Shown here: positions 1 to 8,700 of the stretch, piece by piece
Position numbering within the stretch: position 1 is the first letter of the stretch
Layout: every line of letters starts with the position of its first letter
DNA from: Bacteroides nordii WAL 11050 = JCM 12987
GTDB lineage: Bacteria > Bacteroidota > Bacteroidia > Bacteroidales > Bacteroidaceae
NCBI GenBank assembly: GCA_000613465.1
Contig: BAJA01000005.1
Span: 158,713-222,712, forward strand
Length of the DNA: 64,000 nt
Reading direction: 5' to 3'
Program-made: the position numbers and the translations under genes
The notes under the pieces: generated by a model
The model's input: the letters and a program-made list of their open reading frames with translations, nothing else
Database searches by the model: none
Told to the model about the DNA's origin: nothing

Positions 1-1
1 T

Positions 2-1717
2 AAGGTGCCTTTTCTTAAAGAGACAAATCGCCGTTTTGCTACTACCTCTTCGACGCGTCGTCCTAATAATCGGCAGAAAGCAAAACCTAAACGGTATGAA
101 AAAGAGATACAGTTGAAGAAAGATACTACTATAACCGTTCGTCACAGTTTAGGTTCGAAAAAGCCTAAGGTTTCAGCACTGACGGTTGATGGTGATCGCT
201 ATCCTATTCGCTATAAGGTGATAGATGCTAATACGATCCGTATTGAAACCAGAGATAGTGTCCGGGTGAAACTGACGGCTATCCAAGGGCCGAAGCCGGA
301 GGATAATCCCTGGTATAAAATAGCGCAATCGGCAGCACGCGTCGCTATGATGGTGCGTAATGTAAGTATTACATATAAGAATACATATGCTATGACTTTG
401 CCGGGTTTCCAGCCTGAAATAGGGGATATGCTTGGACAAACGAGAGGGAGTTCCGGTTTCGCTCCCGGTCTTGATTTTGCTTTTGGTATGACAGGTGGAG
501 ATTATATTGATAAGGCAATCCGGAATAACTGGCTTATTCAGAATAATTCTAATATAGAGCCTGCCACTACTAATGCTCAGGAAGATCTACAGATACGTAT
601 GACCCTGGAGCCTTTGCGTGATTTGAAGATATACCTTAATGCAGGGCGCACACGCAATGACTCCCGCTCTATACAATTTATGTACGATGGAATGCCCGAG
701 GTACGAAGTGGTAACTTTAATATGACTGTTATAACGATTGGTAGCTCTTTTGAACGACATAATCCATCCAATGGATATTCCTCGTCTTCTTTCAATCGTT
801 TCTTAGGAAATCTGGATGTGATTCAAAAGAGAGTAGAACAATTGTATCAAGGCGTTTCCCTTCCGGGAATGGAGCATTATCCGCAGACTTTTAATAGTAT
901 TAGTAAATACAATTCGAGTGTGATGATACCTGCCTTCCTGGCGGCTTATACGGGTAGGGATGCGGGTAAAAGCTCGCTGGATATTTTCCCGGGAATACTC
1001 TCGATGATGCCTAACTGGCGTGTAACTTATAGCGGACTGAGTAAACTTGAGTTTTTCAAGAAGTACTTTAAGAGTGTGACCCTGACCCATGGTTATCGTA
1101 GTACTTATAGTGTGGGTAGTTATAGTACTTTTCAGAGTTTCCATAGCTATATGGGAGATCTGGGATTTGTAGACGATGTACAGACAGGTATCCCTGTTCC
1201 TTCATCTATATACGACGTTTCGGCTGTTTCTATCAATGAGCAATTCTCTCCTTTATTTGGAGTGGATGTGACTTTTAAAAATGGTATCACTACCAAAGTG
1301 GAGTACAAGACTACGCGTATTCTGAATCTTAGCCTTGCAGCCAATCAGGTAGTAGAGAGTGGAACGAAGGATTTTGTGGTAGGTATGGGGTATAAGATTA
1401 TGGGACTGGAACTCTTCCCCGGGCGTAATACGAAGAACTCTAAGAATAAAATAAGTAATGACCTTGCTTTGCGTGCGGATGTATCCTTCCGCAATCAGTT
1501 TGCACTTTGCCGGGATATTCAGCAAGTCACTACGCAGGCTACCAGTGGTAACAAAGCACTCAAGATATCTTTCTCTGCGGATTATACGCTCAGCCGCTTA
1601 CTTAGTGTGAGTCTCTATTATGACCGTCAGAAGAACACCCCGCTTGTGTCTGCTTCCTCCTATCCGGTGACCAGTGCTGATTTCGGTATGCGTCTGAAGT
1701 TCTCACTCACGCGATAG
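2..1717 (+). CDS. sprA: SprA/Sov-family outer-membrane protein, C-terminal part
   Basis: The frame is open to the left edge, so this is only the last ~571 residues of a much larger protein; the GTG at 5 is in frame but is just an internal valine codon. What is seen: many alternating polar/hydrophobic strand-like segments and a final strand ending KFSLTR, as in large outer-membrane beta-barrels. Known of the family: SprA/Sov proteins are about 2,400 residues and form the outer-membrane translocon of the type IX secretion system. No other type IX gene is in the window, so a secretion role here is inference. The stop lies 51 bases before the next start. The family call rests on recognising the C-terminal sequence and could be confirmed from the missing N-terminal part. 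Confidence 0.75.
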   Translation, partial: KVPFLKETNRRFATTSSTRRPNNRQKAKPKRYEKEIQLKKDTTITVRHSLGSKKPKVSALTVDGDRYPIRYKVIDANTIRIETRDSVRVKLTAIQGPKPEDNPWYKIAQSAARVAMMVRNVSITYKNTYAMTLPGFQPEIGDMLGQTRGSSGFAPGLDFAFGMTGGDYIDKAIRNNWLIQNNSNIEPATTNAQEDLQIRMTLEPLRDLKIYLNAGRTRNDSRSIQFMYDGMPEVRSGNFNMTVITIGSSFERHNPSNGYSSSSFNRFLGNLDVIQKRVEQLYQGVSLPGMEHYPQTFNSISKYNSSVMIPAFLAAYTGRDAGKSSLDIFPGILSMMPNWRVTYSGLSKLEFFKKYFKSVTLTHGYRSTYSVGSYSTFQSFHSYMGDLGFVDDVQTGIPVPSSIYDVSAVSINEQFSPLFGVDVTFKNGITTKVEYKTTRILNLSLAANQVVESGTKDFVVGMGYKIMGLELFPGRNTKNSKNKISNDLALRADVSFRNQFALCRDIQQVTTQATSGNKALKISFSADYTLSRLLSVSLYYDRQKNTPLVSASSYPVTSADFGMRLKFSLTR

Positions 1718-1734
1718 TATGTTTTGAAAATCAT

Positions 1735-1742
1735 TACCTTTG
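1735..1742 (+). promoter_or_regulatory. Bacteroides -7 promoter element
   Basis: TACCTTTG fits TAnnTTTG. It lies 26 bases before the ATG at 1769 and overlaps upstream in-frame codons, which argues for 1769 as the start of the next gene. Confidence 0.5.
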
Positions 1743-1768
1743 TCTACGTAAAAAATAAACGTATAGTT

Positions 1769-2758
1769 ATGATAAAAAATAAAAAGATACCAATGGCCTT
1801 ATGGCTACGGAGCCATTCCCGTACAAGGGTTACTTCTACTGACGGATGGTATCTGCGATTTGCTGATGAACTTTTTTCACTGATCGCCTCTTCCCGGTTG
1901 TATACAGATAAAACACCGGAAGATATACAAAATGTTGCTGTCTTGCTTACTATATATCTGGAAGACAGTATTGCAAATGATGGTGGCTGGAGACGTTTTA
2001 GTGATTTATGTTATAAGTTATATGGTCGTAATCTCCCTTTTTATGAAATTCCGGCAGATTATGTCTCTGATGAGATAAATGAAGTGGATATTGCCTTTGT
2101 ACTGTGGAAACTTAATTCAAATGATGATGATGAAGCAGTCATTGCCAATCCTTTTGATGAAAAGATATTAGAATTGGCAAATAATGTATATGAGGCAATG
2201 GATGTTGTTTTTGAAGAAGCGCCAATTTGTGAAATTCCTTCCGATGATTGGGTATTGCCTTCTGAGCAATTGTTGAAGGAAAGAACAGAAATACCTTCTA
2301 TACAGACGGATACGGTCTTACCGGAAAGCGTGAGATTATTTTTGGCTGCTACAGGAGGAGAGCAACTTATGTATTTCCCGCATTATGAACAGATGGAGGC
2401 TTTTTTTGTGAAACATTTGCACTGGAGTCGGACAGATATACCGGATAAGCTGGATGCGGAGTTTGGTAATACGGTTGTTTTTGCTAACCCCAAAGGAATT
2501 CTCGTAGCACCTGGTGTGGCATGGTTCTTTTGTGATAAGCGTAATGAAGTGGCATATGATAAGGAAATGGCTATGAAAGAGGGTTACAAGTTGTTTACGG
2601 ATAAGGGGTATTGTCCGTTTGATTTGTTGAAATATGGTGTGGAACGGAATTTGTTCCCTGATGTCCGGTTGCCTTTTGAGAATGGAAAAGAAATATTAGG
2701 AAAGAACTGGGATTTTATTGCCCGTTACTTTCTGGGTGAATATTATGAAGGAACCTAA
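1769..2758 (+). CDS. DUF3843-like conserved hypothetical protein
   Basis: A 329-residue soluble protein with no signal peptide or membrane segment. Its N-terminus has a pattern of the type IPMxLWLRSHSRT followed by a tryptophan/tyrosine-rich stretch, which I recognise, not with certainty, as the Bacteroidales family DUF3843 of unknown function. The start at 1769 is preferred over an in-frame TTG at 1724 because a TAnnTTTG box (1735-1742) lies between them. The central part (about residues 110-190) is acidic; the last 100 residues are rich in aromatic residues. It sits between sprA and a convergent sensor/repressor pair, and nothing nearby suggests a function. The usual length of the family appears somewhat longer, and a basic reading frame follows directly. 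Confidence 0.6.
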   Translation: MIKNKKIPMALWLRSHSRTRVTSTDGWYLRFADELFSLIASSRLYTDKTPEDIQNVAVLLTIYLEDSIANDGGWRRFSDLCYKLYGRNLPFYEIPADYVSDEINEVDIAFVLWKLNSNDDDEAVIANPFDEKILELANNVYEAMDVVFEEAPICEIPSDDWVLPSEQLLKERTEIPSIQTDTVLPESVRLFLAATGGEQLMYFPHYEQMEAFFVKHLHWSRTDIPDKLDAEFGNTVVFANPKGILVAPGVAWFFCDKRNEVAYDKEMAMKEGYKLFTDKGYCPFDLLKYGVERNLFPDVRLPFENGKEILGKNWDFIARYFLGEYYEGT

Positions 2759-2760
2759 TT

Positions 2761-2880
2761 ATGACGATAAAAAATAATAATACCCGTTCAGGTGCTTCCC
2801 GCTCTAAAAGTAGCGAAAAGGCAAAGCTACTGGGAAACGAATTGGAAAGTCAAAACCCGCTAAGGCGAACAATCAACTGA
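2761..2880 (+). CDS. possible small basic ORF, 39 aa
   Basis: An ATG follows the preceding stop by two bases, and AGGAA lies 8 bases upstream. The product is short, basic and rich in Ser, Lys and Asn. A +1 frame reading from about 2852 gives another basic tail ending in NRRVK, so this may instead be a frame-disrupted C-terminal extension of the preceding gene. No function can be proposed. Confidence 0.25.
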   Translation: MTIKNNNTRSGASRSKSSEKAKLLGNELESQNPLRRTIN

Positions 2881-2933
2881 ATAGACGGGTGAAATAATGT
2901 ACTAAACCGGGAATTGTGTTAAAAGTTATATGA

Positions 2934-2972
2934 AACAAGGAATGGCGGACTCTATGTCCGGCACTCCTTGTT
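2934..2972. terminator. hairpin between convergent genes
   Basis: AACAAGGA...CGGAC pairs with GTCCG...TCCTTGTT around a 5-base loop. It sits between the stop at 2880 and the stop of the BlaR1-like gene at 3003, so it could terminate both. It lacks a strong T tract. Confidence 0.5.
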
Positions 2973-3002
2973 GAAACAATTAAGAGAGAGAGTATTTGTT
3001 TA

Positions 3003-5159
3003 TTAATCAGCTTTTAGAGTAACAATAAGTGGAGTAGTGTTCTCTACTTTTACTTTCGCTGTTTTCATATCAATATAACTGATAGAAAGAGTTGAATTTT
3101 TAGGGGCATCCAATACGAAAGTTCCATCACGGTCTGCCACAGTACCGGTGGTGGTTCCTTCAATAAGTACACAGGCACCTACTACAGGGTTGCCGCTTGT
3201 GTCTTGTACTTTACCTGCTATTCTGATCTTTCCGTCCGATGGCATATTTACGCTTTGAACTTCTCCACGAACCCCACGGATGCGTATTCCTGTATCATTT
3301 GATCGGGTTATTATTCTTACTTCCGTTTTTCCGGATACATTCATAACTTTTATTCCATACGTGTTACCTTTTTCTGGGCGCAGTGCCTGGATTTCTGTAG
3401 CAGAAACAGGTTTGTCATTCAGAAAATAGGAAACGTCTTTAGCTTTCACATTATTTTCTTGATAGAGGGCGTCTAATCTTTCACCCAGAGTTTTCGTTGG
3501 TTTCTCTTTTTGGGCCGCATATTCTTCTTTGGTTTTCAAGGTTATCAGAATAACACCATTCGCTCCGCGTGCACCATAAATAGCAGTTGCCGAAGCATCT
3601 TTCAGTACAGAAATAGATTCTATCCAGTCCGGATTTATCGCATTCATCATATTATTACTAATTTCTTTACCATCTACGATAATGAGCGGATAGTCTGTTT
3701 TTTCAATTGGAAAACTTTCTTTAATCGAAAATGAAGTACTCTTTTCCATACGAAATGCTATAGGGAGGGTGTACTGGGTAGCTACTGCTTTGCTTTTTCC
3801 TTTCTCGTCTGTTTTCTTGCCGGGGGTCCATTGCGGCATATTCTCTATTAACCGGAGGGCTTCTGCATCTAAGGAAGGATCTACGCTACGTGCGATTTTA
3901 GGAGAAGTCACTTTTCCTTTTTCATCTACTACAAATTGTACGATAACACGCCCTTGTGTGCCTTTCTCTTTGGCTTCGGCCGGGTATTTCATATTCTTAT
4001 CCAGATACTCCTTAAGGGCTTCTGTACCACCGGGAAACTCTGGCATTTCCTCCATATCTGACAGAGCGTCTTCTTTGGAAGAGATAGTAACGATAACGGC
4101 CTCTTTTTGTTTTGTTTTCACGGTATCCTTCACGGTAAGAGGTGCTGGAATAACTGTTGGATTTACTACGGTACTCTCAGCAGAAGGAATATTTTCTGCC
4201 ACTTTCGTTTCTACAATTGCTGTCAAATCATTAACTTTGACGGCTGAAATCTCTGCAGCTTTTTCAGAGATCTCGGGACGGGCAAAGGCTGTTACTGTAA
4301 CGGCTGCTAACGGGAGTACATACAGATACTTTAAGCGTGCCCATGGATTGGATTTTTCTTTTAACATCATAGTGATACGTTTTTTAAGTGTACTGTGATT
4401 AAAGCTGTTGGCCATAGAGTAGAGCCTTGTGCCGACAGCTTTTTTAATTAATAATAGTTGATATTGTTTTGCATCGACGCCTTCTTTAATAACCGTTTCA
4501 TCTGCTTCATATTCATGAATGTTTTGCAATTCCTGTTTCAGTAACCAGGCTGCGGGATTAAACCATTGGAAGAATATGCAGACGTCTGCTATCAGTAAAT
4601 CGATAGAATGACGGTTGCGGATGTGTGCTGTTTCGTGGATGAGTATTTCACGTCCGTTTTCCTCGATATCAGCACGGGAAATAACGATATATTTCATCCA
4701 GCTAAAAGGGGCTATCTCCTTATTATGTGTGATAACCTGTATACCGGAGTAATATTTTTCTTTTTTACCCGAACGGAGCAGTAGTAATAACCGGGTGAGT
4801 GAATAGAAATTTCGACAGGCAAAAAACAGAATACCTGCAAGGTAAGTAATCAGCCCTATCTGTATGCCCGACAATGTATTGCTATTAGCCTCTACAGGAG
4901 TAGTAACACTAACTGTGTCCTGATAGAAATTTGCCATTATCAGAAGTTGTTCAAGGGTGAGCATCGTTTTTGCCATTTCGGTGTGCTGGGTAGTAGTGAC
5001 CTCAATCAGAGGAATGAGCAATGACAGGAGTAGAATCCCGAGCAGGGCAACCCTGTTGAAGCGGTGAAAGGTTTCTTTGCTTAGCAACAGTCTGTAGAAT
5101 AGGTAGAACAATGCCAGGCAAATAGCTGATTTGAGTATGTAGGCAAAAAAGAGTCCCAT
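3003..5159 (-). CDS. BlaR1-like M56 metallopeptidase sensor fused to TonB-C, plug and carboxypeptidase-regulatory-like domains
   Basis: A 718-residue membrane protein. Residues 1-130 hold three or four hydrophobic segments. HETAH (175-179) is the M56 zinc motif, with EYEAD near 216-220 supplying the third ligand. A further hydrophobic segment lies near residue 280 (KYLYVLPLAAVTVTAFA). A TonB C-terminal domain (about 375-465, with GRVIVQFVVDEKG) follows, then a TonB-receptor plug-like segment (about 480-545, with SVLKDASATAIYGARGANG) and a C-terminal carboxypeptidase-regulatory-like beta-sandwich (about 645-718). BlaR1 proteins cleave a partner repressor on sensing a signal; the partner here is the BlaI-like gene 12 bases upstream. 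No beta-lactamase is near, so the signal is unknown. The exported domain string borrowed from TonB systems suggests envelope sensing, which is inference. Confidence 0.85.
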   Translation of the reverse strand: MGLFFAYILKSAICLALFYLFYRLLLSKETFHRFNRVALLGILLLSLLIPLIEVTTTQHTEMAKTMLTLEQLLIMANFYQDTVSVTTPVEANSNTLSGIQIGLITYLAGILFFACRNFYSLTRLLLLLRSGKKEKYYSGIQVITHNKEIAPFSWMKYIVISRADIEENGREILIHETAHIRNRHSIDLLIADVCIFFQWFNPAAWLLKQELQNIHEYEADETVIKEGVDAKQYQLLLIKKAVGTRLYSMANSFNHSTLKKRITMMLKEKSNPWARLKYLYVLPLAAVTVTAFARPEISEKAAEISAVKVNDLTAIVETKVAENIPSAESTVVNPTVIPAPLTVKDTVKTKQKEAVIVTISSKEDALSDMEEMPEFPGGTEALKEYLDKNMKYPAEAKEKGTQGRVIVQFVVDEKGKVTSPKIARSVDPSLDAEALRLIENMPQWTPGKKTDEKGKSKAVATQYTLPIAFRMEKSTSFSIKESFPIEKTDYPLIIVDGKEISNNMMNAINPDWIESISVLKDASATAIYGARGANGVILITLKTKEEYAAQKEKPTKTLGERLDALYQENNVKAKDVSYFLNDKPVSATEIQALRPEKGNTYGIKVMNVSGKTEVRIITRSNDTGIRIRGVRGEVQSVNMPSDGKIRIAGKVQDTSGNPVVGACVLIEGTTTGTVADRDGTFVLDAPKNSTLSISYIDMKTAKVKVENTTPLIVTLKAD

Positions 5160-5171
5160 AGTATTCGTTTT

Positions 5172-5534
5172 TTATTTGTTTGCTCGTTCTACTTCGTCAA
5201 TGAGCTGCCTGAGATCATCAAGAGAGATATCTTCTTCCTTGACCAGTGAAGATACGGCACTAAGATAAGAGTTATTGAAATATTTGCTAATGACATTTTT
5301 TAAAGTACCCTTACGGAAAGCTTCTTCACTGACGATAGCGTAATATTGATAGGTATTGCCATAAGTATTGTGTGCAAGAAAACCTTTATCCTCCAGTCCG
5401 CGGACAATGGTGGACAGTGTATTGAAATGTGGCTTCGGTTCATTATAGAAAGCCAGCATCTCTTTTACAAACAAAGGGCCTTTTTCCCAGAAAAAACCCA
5501 TGATCTCTTCTTCTTTCGCTGTTAGTCCTTTCAT
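5172..5534 (-). CDS. BlaI/MecI/CopY-family transcriptional repressor
   Basis: 120 residues, the usual length for the family. The N-terminal winged helix has the family pattern LTAKEEEIMGFFWEKGPLFV, and HFNTLSTIVRGLEDKGFL forms the recognition region. The acidic C-terminal part (VKEEDISLDDLRQLIDEVE) is the dimerisation helix. It is first in the operon, 12 bases before the M56 sensor, which by analogy with BlaR1/BlaI inactivates it. Two palindromes upstream (5571-5608) are likely autoregulatory operators. The start ATG is at 5534; no better upstream start exists. Confidence 0.9.
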   Translation of the reverse strand: MKGLTAKEEEIMGFFWEKGPLFVKEMLAFYNEPKPHFNTLSTIVRGLEDKGFLAHNTYGNTYQYYAIVSEEAFRKGTLKNVISKYFNNSYLSAVSSLVKEEDISLDDLRQLIDEVERANK

Positions 5535-5554
5535 AACTTTATCTATGTTTAAGA

Positions 5555-5608
5555 CAAAGAACGAAAAGTTTTAGTTCATAAACTAATTTTTGTAGTTAAT
5601 AAAAACTA
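5555..5608 (-). promoter_or_regulatory. promoter and candidate operators for the BlaI-like/BlaR1-like operon
   Basis: Two inverted repeats with the same half-site occur next to each other: TTAGTT-CATA-AACTAA (5571-5586) and TAGTT-N6-AACTA (5593-5608). A weak -7-like box (TTCTTTG, minus strand, 5555-5562) lies between them and the start. Dimeric BlaI repressors bind such palindromes, so autoregulation is inferred. Confidence 0.5.
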
Positions 5609-5651
5609 AAGAGATGATTTATACAGGGAGTCTGTTTAAACAACTCGTATT

Positions 5652-5858
5652 TTATGTATTTTCCTCTTCTTCTTGTTCCGGTTTTGGATTCTTAGATTTT
5701 TTGATTCGTCCACTTTTCTTCAACGCTTCGGCAATGATCCACTGAAGCTGGCCGTTCGTACTACGAAACTCATCGGCTGCCCATTTTTCAATGGCATCCA
5801 TTGTTTCGGCATCTACGCGCAGAACGAAACTTTTAGTTGAAGATTCTTTTTTAGCCAC
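5652..5858 (-). CDS. Arc-like ribbon-helix-helix DNA-binding protein
   Basis: 68 residues. The strand SFVLRVDAETMDAIEKWAADE followed by FRSTNGQLQWIIAEALKKSG is the Arc-type ribbon-helix-helix layout, and a charged Lys/Glu tail follows. The start is GTG at 5858 with AGGAATAAG just upstream; an in-frame stop further upstream rules out a longer form. It lies 134 bases downstream of the SPFH gene on the same strand. The gap holds a stem-loop (5885-5917) without a T tract, so the two may still be cotranscribed. Such proteins bind palindromic operators as dimers; the SPFH promoter palindrome is a possible target (inference). Confidence 0.75.
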   Translation of the reverse strand: MAKKESSTKSFVLRVDAETMDAIEKWAADEFRSTNGQLQWIIAEALKKSGRIKKSKNPKPEQEEEENT

Positions 5859-5992
5859 GGTACTTATTCCTGTTTTTATGTCCTACGCCCCATCATCAAT
5901 GTCTGATAATGAGGCGCAGAGAGATTTATTATTTTATTATTCAAACACTCTGTTTGCAGCATTAGTGGTATTTGCCACGAAATTCATTCTGA

Positions 5993-6931
5993 TTAATGAT
6001 TCAATGTTCCGGTATTTACTACTGGTTGGGCAGCCTCATCAGCGCAGAGTACAACAAGCAGGTTACTCACCATTGCTGCTTTCTTGTCTTCATCCAGTTC
6101 AACAATTTCCTCCTCCGAAAGTTTATGAAGTGCCATTTTTACCATAGAAACGGCTCCTTCTACTATTTTTTCTCTTGCACTGATAATGGCTGACGCTTGT
6201 TGACGGCGTAACATGACTGCAGCAATTTCGGGAGCATAGGCAAGGTAGTTGATACGAGCTTCAACAACCTCCATTCCTGCCATGGCGAGACGTTCGTTGA
6301 GTTTTTGTTCCAGTTGTTCGTTGATTTCTTCACCCCCAGAGCGTAGAGTAAGTTCTTCGACGTCGGATTCACTATCGTCATAGGCGTATTGTCCGGCTAC
6401 CTGTCGGAGAGCGGCATCACTCTGTATCATCACGAAATTCTCAAAAGCATTCATACGACTGGCTACAGCATTACTACCGGTTGCCACGTTGGCCATGGTT
6501 TGAGAGTCTATTTCAAACATGGCTTTATAGGTATCTTTTAATTTCCATACAAGTACCAGTCCGATAAGAATCGGATTGCCGATTTTATCATTTACTTTGA
6601 TAGGTTCTATGTCAAGGTTACGAGCGCGGAGAGAAAGCTTTTTTGCATCCAGGAAGGGATTCATCCAAAAGAAACCGGTTTCTTTGAATGTACCTTTGTA
6701 TTTGCCGAAGAAAACCATAGTACGGGCTTCGTTTGGTTCCAGGCGATTGAATCCAGGTATAAAAAGCATGGAAATAAGGATTCCCAAAAGTCCTGCAGTG
6801 ACAGTGAAACCATTGGGACGAGCAATGAGAAAGAACGAAGCAATACTTACTCCCAATAATAAAGCAATAATAAACAGCATGGCAAAACCATTCATCTTAA
6901 AGCCAGTGAAAAGAGTTTCTTTTGTTTCCAT
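5993..6931 (-). CDS. SPFH/band 7 (stomatin-prohibitin-like) membrane protein
   Basis: 312 residues. Two hydrophobic segments fill residues 14-34 and 41-57, followed by the SPFH domain (about 60-260) with the typical start RLEPNEARTMVFFGKYKGT and the segment MAGMEVVEARINYLAYAPEIAAVML. The last 40 residues form a mixed-charge helix. Members form ring-like oligomers in the inner membrane and are linked to membrane microdomains and protease regulation; no partner protease is near. The gene is preceded by a TAnnTTTG box and a perfect palindrome and followed by a small ribbon-helix-helix gene. Confidence 0.85.
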   Translation of the reverse strand: METKETLFTGFKMNGFAMLFIIALLLGVSIASFFLIARPNGFTVTAGLLGILISMLFIPGFNRLEPNEARTMVFFGKYKGTFKETGFFWMNPFLDAKKLSLRARNLDIEPIKVNDKIGNPILIGLVLVWKLKDTYKAMFEIDSQTMANVATGSNAVASRMNAFENFVMIQSDAALRQVAGQYAYDDSESDVEELTLRSGGEEINEQLEQKLNERLAMAGMEVVEARINYLAYAPEIAAVMLRRQQASAIISAREKIVEGAVSMVKMALHKLSEEEIVELDEDKKAAMVSNLLVVLCADEAAQPVVNTGTLNH

Positions 6932-6945
6932 AAGTTATGATTTTA

Positions 6946-6973
6946 GTGATATCATTTTGATATCACAAATATA
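6946..6973 (-). promoter_or_regulatory. SPFH promoter with palindromic operator candidate
   Basis: On the minus strand TATATTTG (6966-6973) is a -7 box. Directly downstream GTGATATC and GATATCAC form a perfect 8-bp inverted repeat with a 5-base spacer (6946-6966), placed over the likely transcription start. Confidence 0.55.
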
Positions 6974-7092
6974 TCATTATTATTTTAGTATAAACAATGG
7001 AAAAGGAATATATTCTTATATGTATTAATGTTTTTTATGAAGAAAGATTATAATAACGTAGTTAACTCGTTTTTGTACGGTTTTGAATGTAT

Positions 7093-7300
7093 TTCACCAC
7101 AGAGGTCGCAGAGGGCACAGAGTTTAAATTTTTAATGAAACGCAGATGAACGCAAATTCTCGCAAAGGGAAATAACGATAAAATAAAGAACTACAGTTTT
7201 TTAATCTGCGTTCTGCGATCATCCGCGTTTCATCAGAGAAAATAATATCTCTGTGCCCTCCGTGTCCTCTGTGGTGAACTGATTCATTTCGGATCAGCTT
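7093..7300. repeat. ~190-bp palindromic dispersed element, copy 1
   Basis: The outer arms are CACCACAGAGG...GGGCACAGAG and CTCTGTGCCC...CCTCTGTGGTG. Inner arms of ACGCAGAT/AATCTGCG words surround a central AAAGAACTACAGT. It is nearly identical to the copy at 39464, including the flank GATTCATTTCGGATCA. It fills most of the gap between the SPFH gene and the next stop at 7432. Confidence 0.85.
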
Positions 7301-7431
7301 TGAATAAAACTTGAAACAGACTTCTATATTTAGTATATAAAAATTCCACAGACTAATATTTTCTCACAATAAGTGAAATAAAATATTAGTTTGTGGAAAA
7401 CGATATAATCCGTAGAATTTCTCAGGCAGGG

Positions 7432-8664
7432 TTATACTAATGCCTGGCTGATATCGGTTAGTAAGTCTTCTGCACTTTCAAGCCCAACCGAGAGGCGGAT
7501 TGTTTTTGGACTGACATCCATGCTTTGCCGTTGTTCTTCGGTGAAAGAACCGTAGATAGTGCTGGCCGGATGAATGGCAAGTGTTTTATTATCAAATAAA
7601 TTGGTTGCCCGCCGAATGAGCTGCAAGCGATTCATAAAACGGAAGCAGGCTTCGCGTGATGCAAGGTCAAATGTAAGCATAGCACCGGGATAAGCACCAA
7701 ACTGTTTCGTACTTAATTGATAAAACGGATTGGATTCGAGGCCGGTATAGTTAACCGCTTCCACTTGAGGCAGGGTTTGCAGGCGTTGTGCTAACTGTAG
7801 GCAAGTGGCAGCCTGCCGTGCATAGCGTACTTCCATAGTTTCGATACCTAACGTCTGCATATAAGCAACCTGGGGAGTCATGTATGCACCTAAATTACGG
7901 TGGATTTCCTTACGTAACTTCGCAGTAAAGGTAGAAGCACCAAACTGATCTGCCATGGAACGAAGTTTTTTCGAGTTCCTCCAGTCGAAGGTGCCATAAT
8001 CGAGAATAAGACCACCCAGACTGGTGGCTCCGCCAGAAATGTATTTGGTACTGGAAACAATCTCGATATCTACCCCGAATTCATTGGCATGAAAGATGTG
8101 AAACGGCACAACAGTAGTATCTGCTATCAAAGGAGCACCTATCTGGTGTGCTATGCCGGAGAGTACTTTTAAATCGGCTACTTCAAGCTGGGGATTGGTG
8201 ATAACTTCAAGAAAGACGGCGCAGGTGTTTTCATCAACCTGAGCACGAACAGCTTCGGGGTTTGTAAGGTCGTAAAAGCGAACTTCAACTCCGAATGCAG
8301 CGAGCGTACTTTTAAAAAATGAATAAGTATTACCGAAAAGGTGGGCGGAAGTAACAATGTTGGCTCCTGCTTGTGCCAATGTGAAAAAGATATTGCTGAT
8401 AGCCGCCATACCGGAATTCAATGCTGTGACGCTTAGCGCACCTGTGATTGTTTGAATACGTTTCTCAAAATACTGAACGGTGGGATTGGTTATTCGCGAA
8501 TATGCATGATCTGCCGTATGTCCGCAAAAAGCTTCCTCCATAGCTTCCGCCGTATCAAATTCATAAGCAGCAGTATTATATACCGGCATGGAGAGTGAAT
8601 GATAAGCATCTTCTTTATCAAAAGGAGTATGCAGAAGTTCCGCTTCAAAGCTGTTCTTATTCAT
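7432..8664 (-). CDS. Cys/Met-metabolism PLP enzyme (cystathionine gamma-synthase/O-acetylhomoserine sulfhydrylase type)
   Basis: 410 residues, full family length. The PLP lysine is Lys207 in SSTKYISGG; AYSRITNPT (about 54-62) and NSGMAAIS are further family motifs. The enzymes act in the cytoplasm on O-acylhomoserine, cystathionine or methionine-like substrates; which reaction applies here cannot be read from sequence. It is the second gene of a unit with the malY-like lyase 36 bases upstream, which fits transsulfuration or homocysteine formation. A second family member, metY-like, is at 47731. The frame is intact. Confidence 0.85.
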   Translation of the reverse strand: MNKNSFEAELLHTPFDKEDAYHSLSMPVYNTAAYEFDTAEAMEEAFCGHTADHAYSRITNPTVQYFEKRIQTITGALSVTALNSGMAAISNIFFTLAQAGANIVTSAHLFGNTYSFFKSTLAAFGVEVRFYDLTNPEAVRAQVDENTCAVFLEVITNPQLEVADLKVLSGIAHQIGAPLIADTTVVPFHIFHANEFGVDIEIVSSTKYISGGATSLGGLILDYGTFDWRNSKKLRSMADQFGASTFTAKLRKEIHRNLGAYMTPQVAYMQTLGIETMEVRYARQAATCLQLAQRLQTLPQVEAVNYTGLESNPFYQLSTKQFGAYPGAMLTFDLASREACFRFMNRLQLIRRATNLFDNKTLAIHPASTIYGSFTEEQRQSMDVSPKTIRLSVGLESAEDLLTDISQALV

Positions 8665-8700
8665 TTTATCTTTAGTTATTAATTCTCTGTTTATTATTGT

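Noticed and set aside
5..7. GTG at 5 as the start of the first gene
   Set aside because: The frame continues to the left edge and the protein has no N-terminal signal, so it is the tail of a longer gene.
7093..7300. CACAGAG element as an insertion sequence
   Set aside because: No transposase frame and no clear target duplication could be seen; it is listed as a repeat instead.
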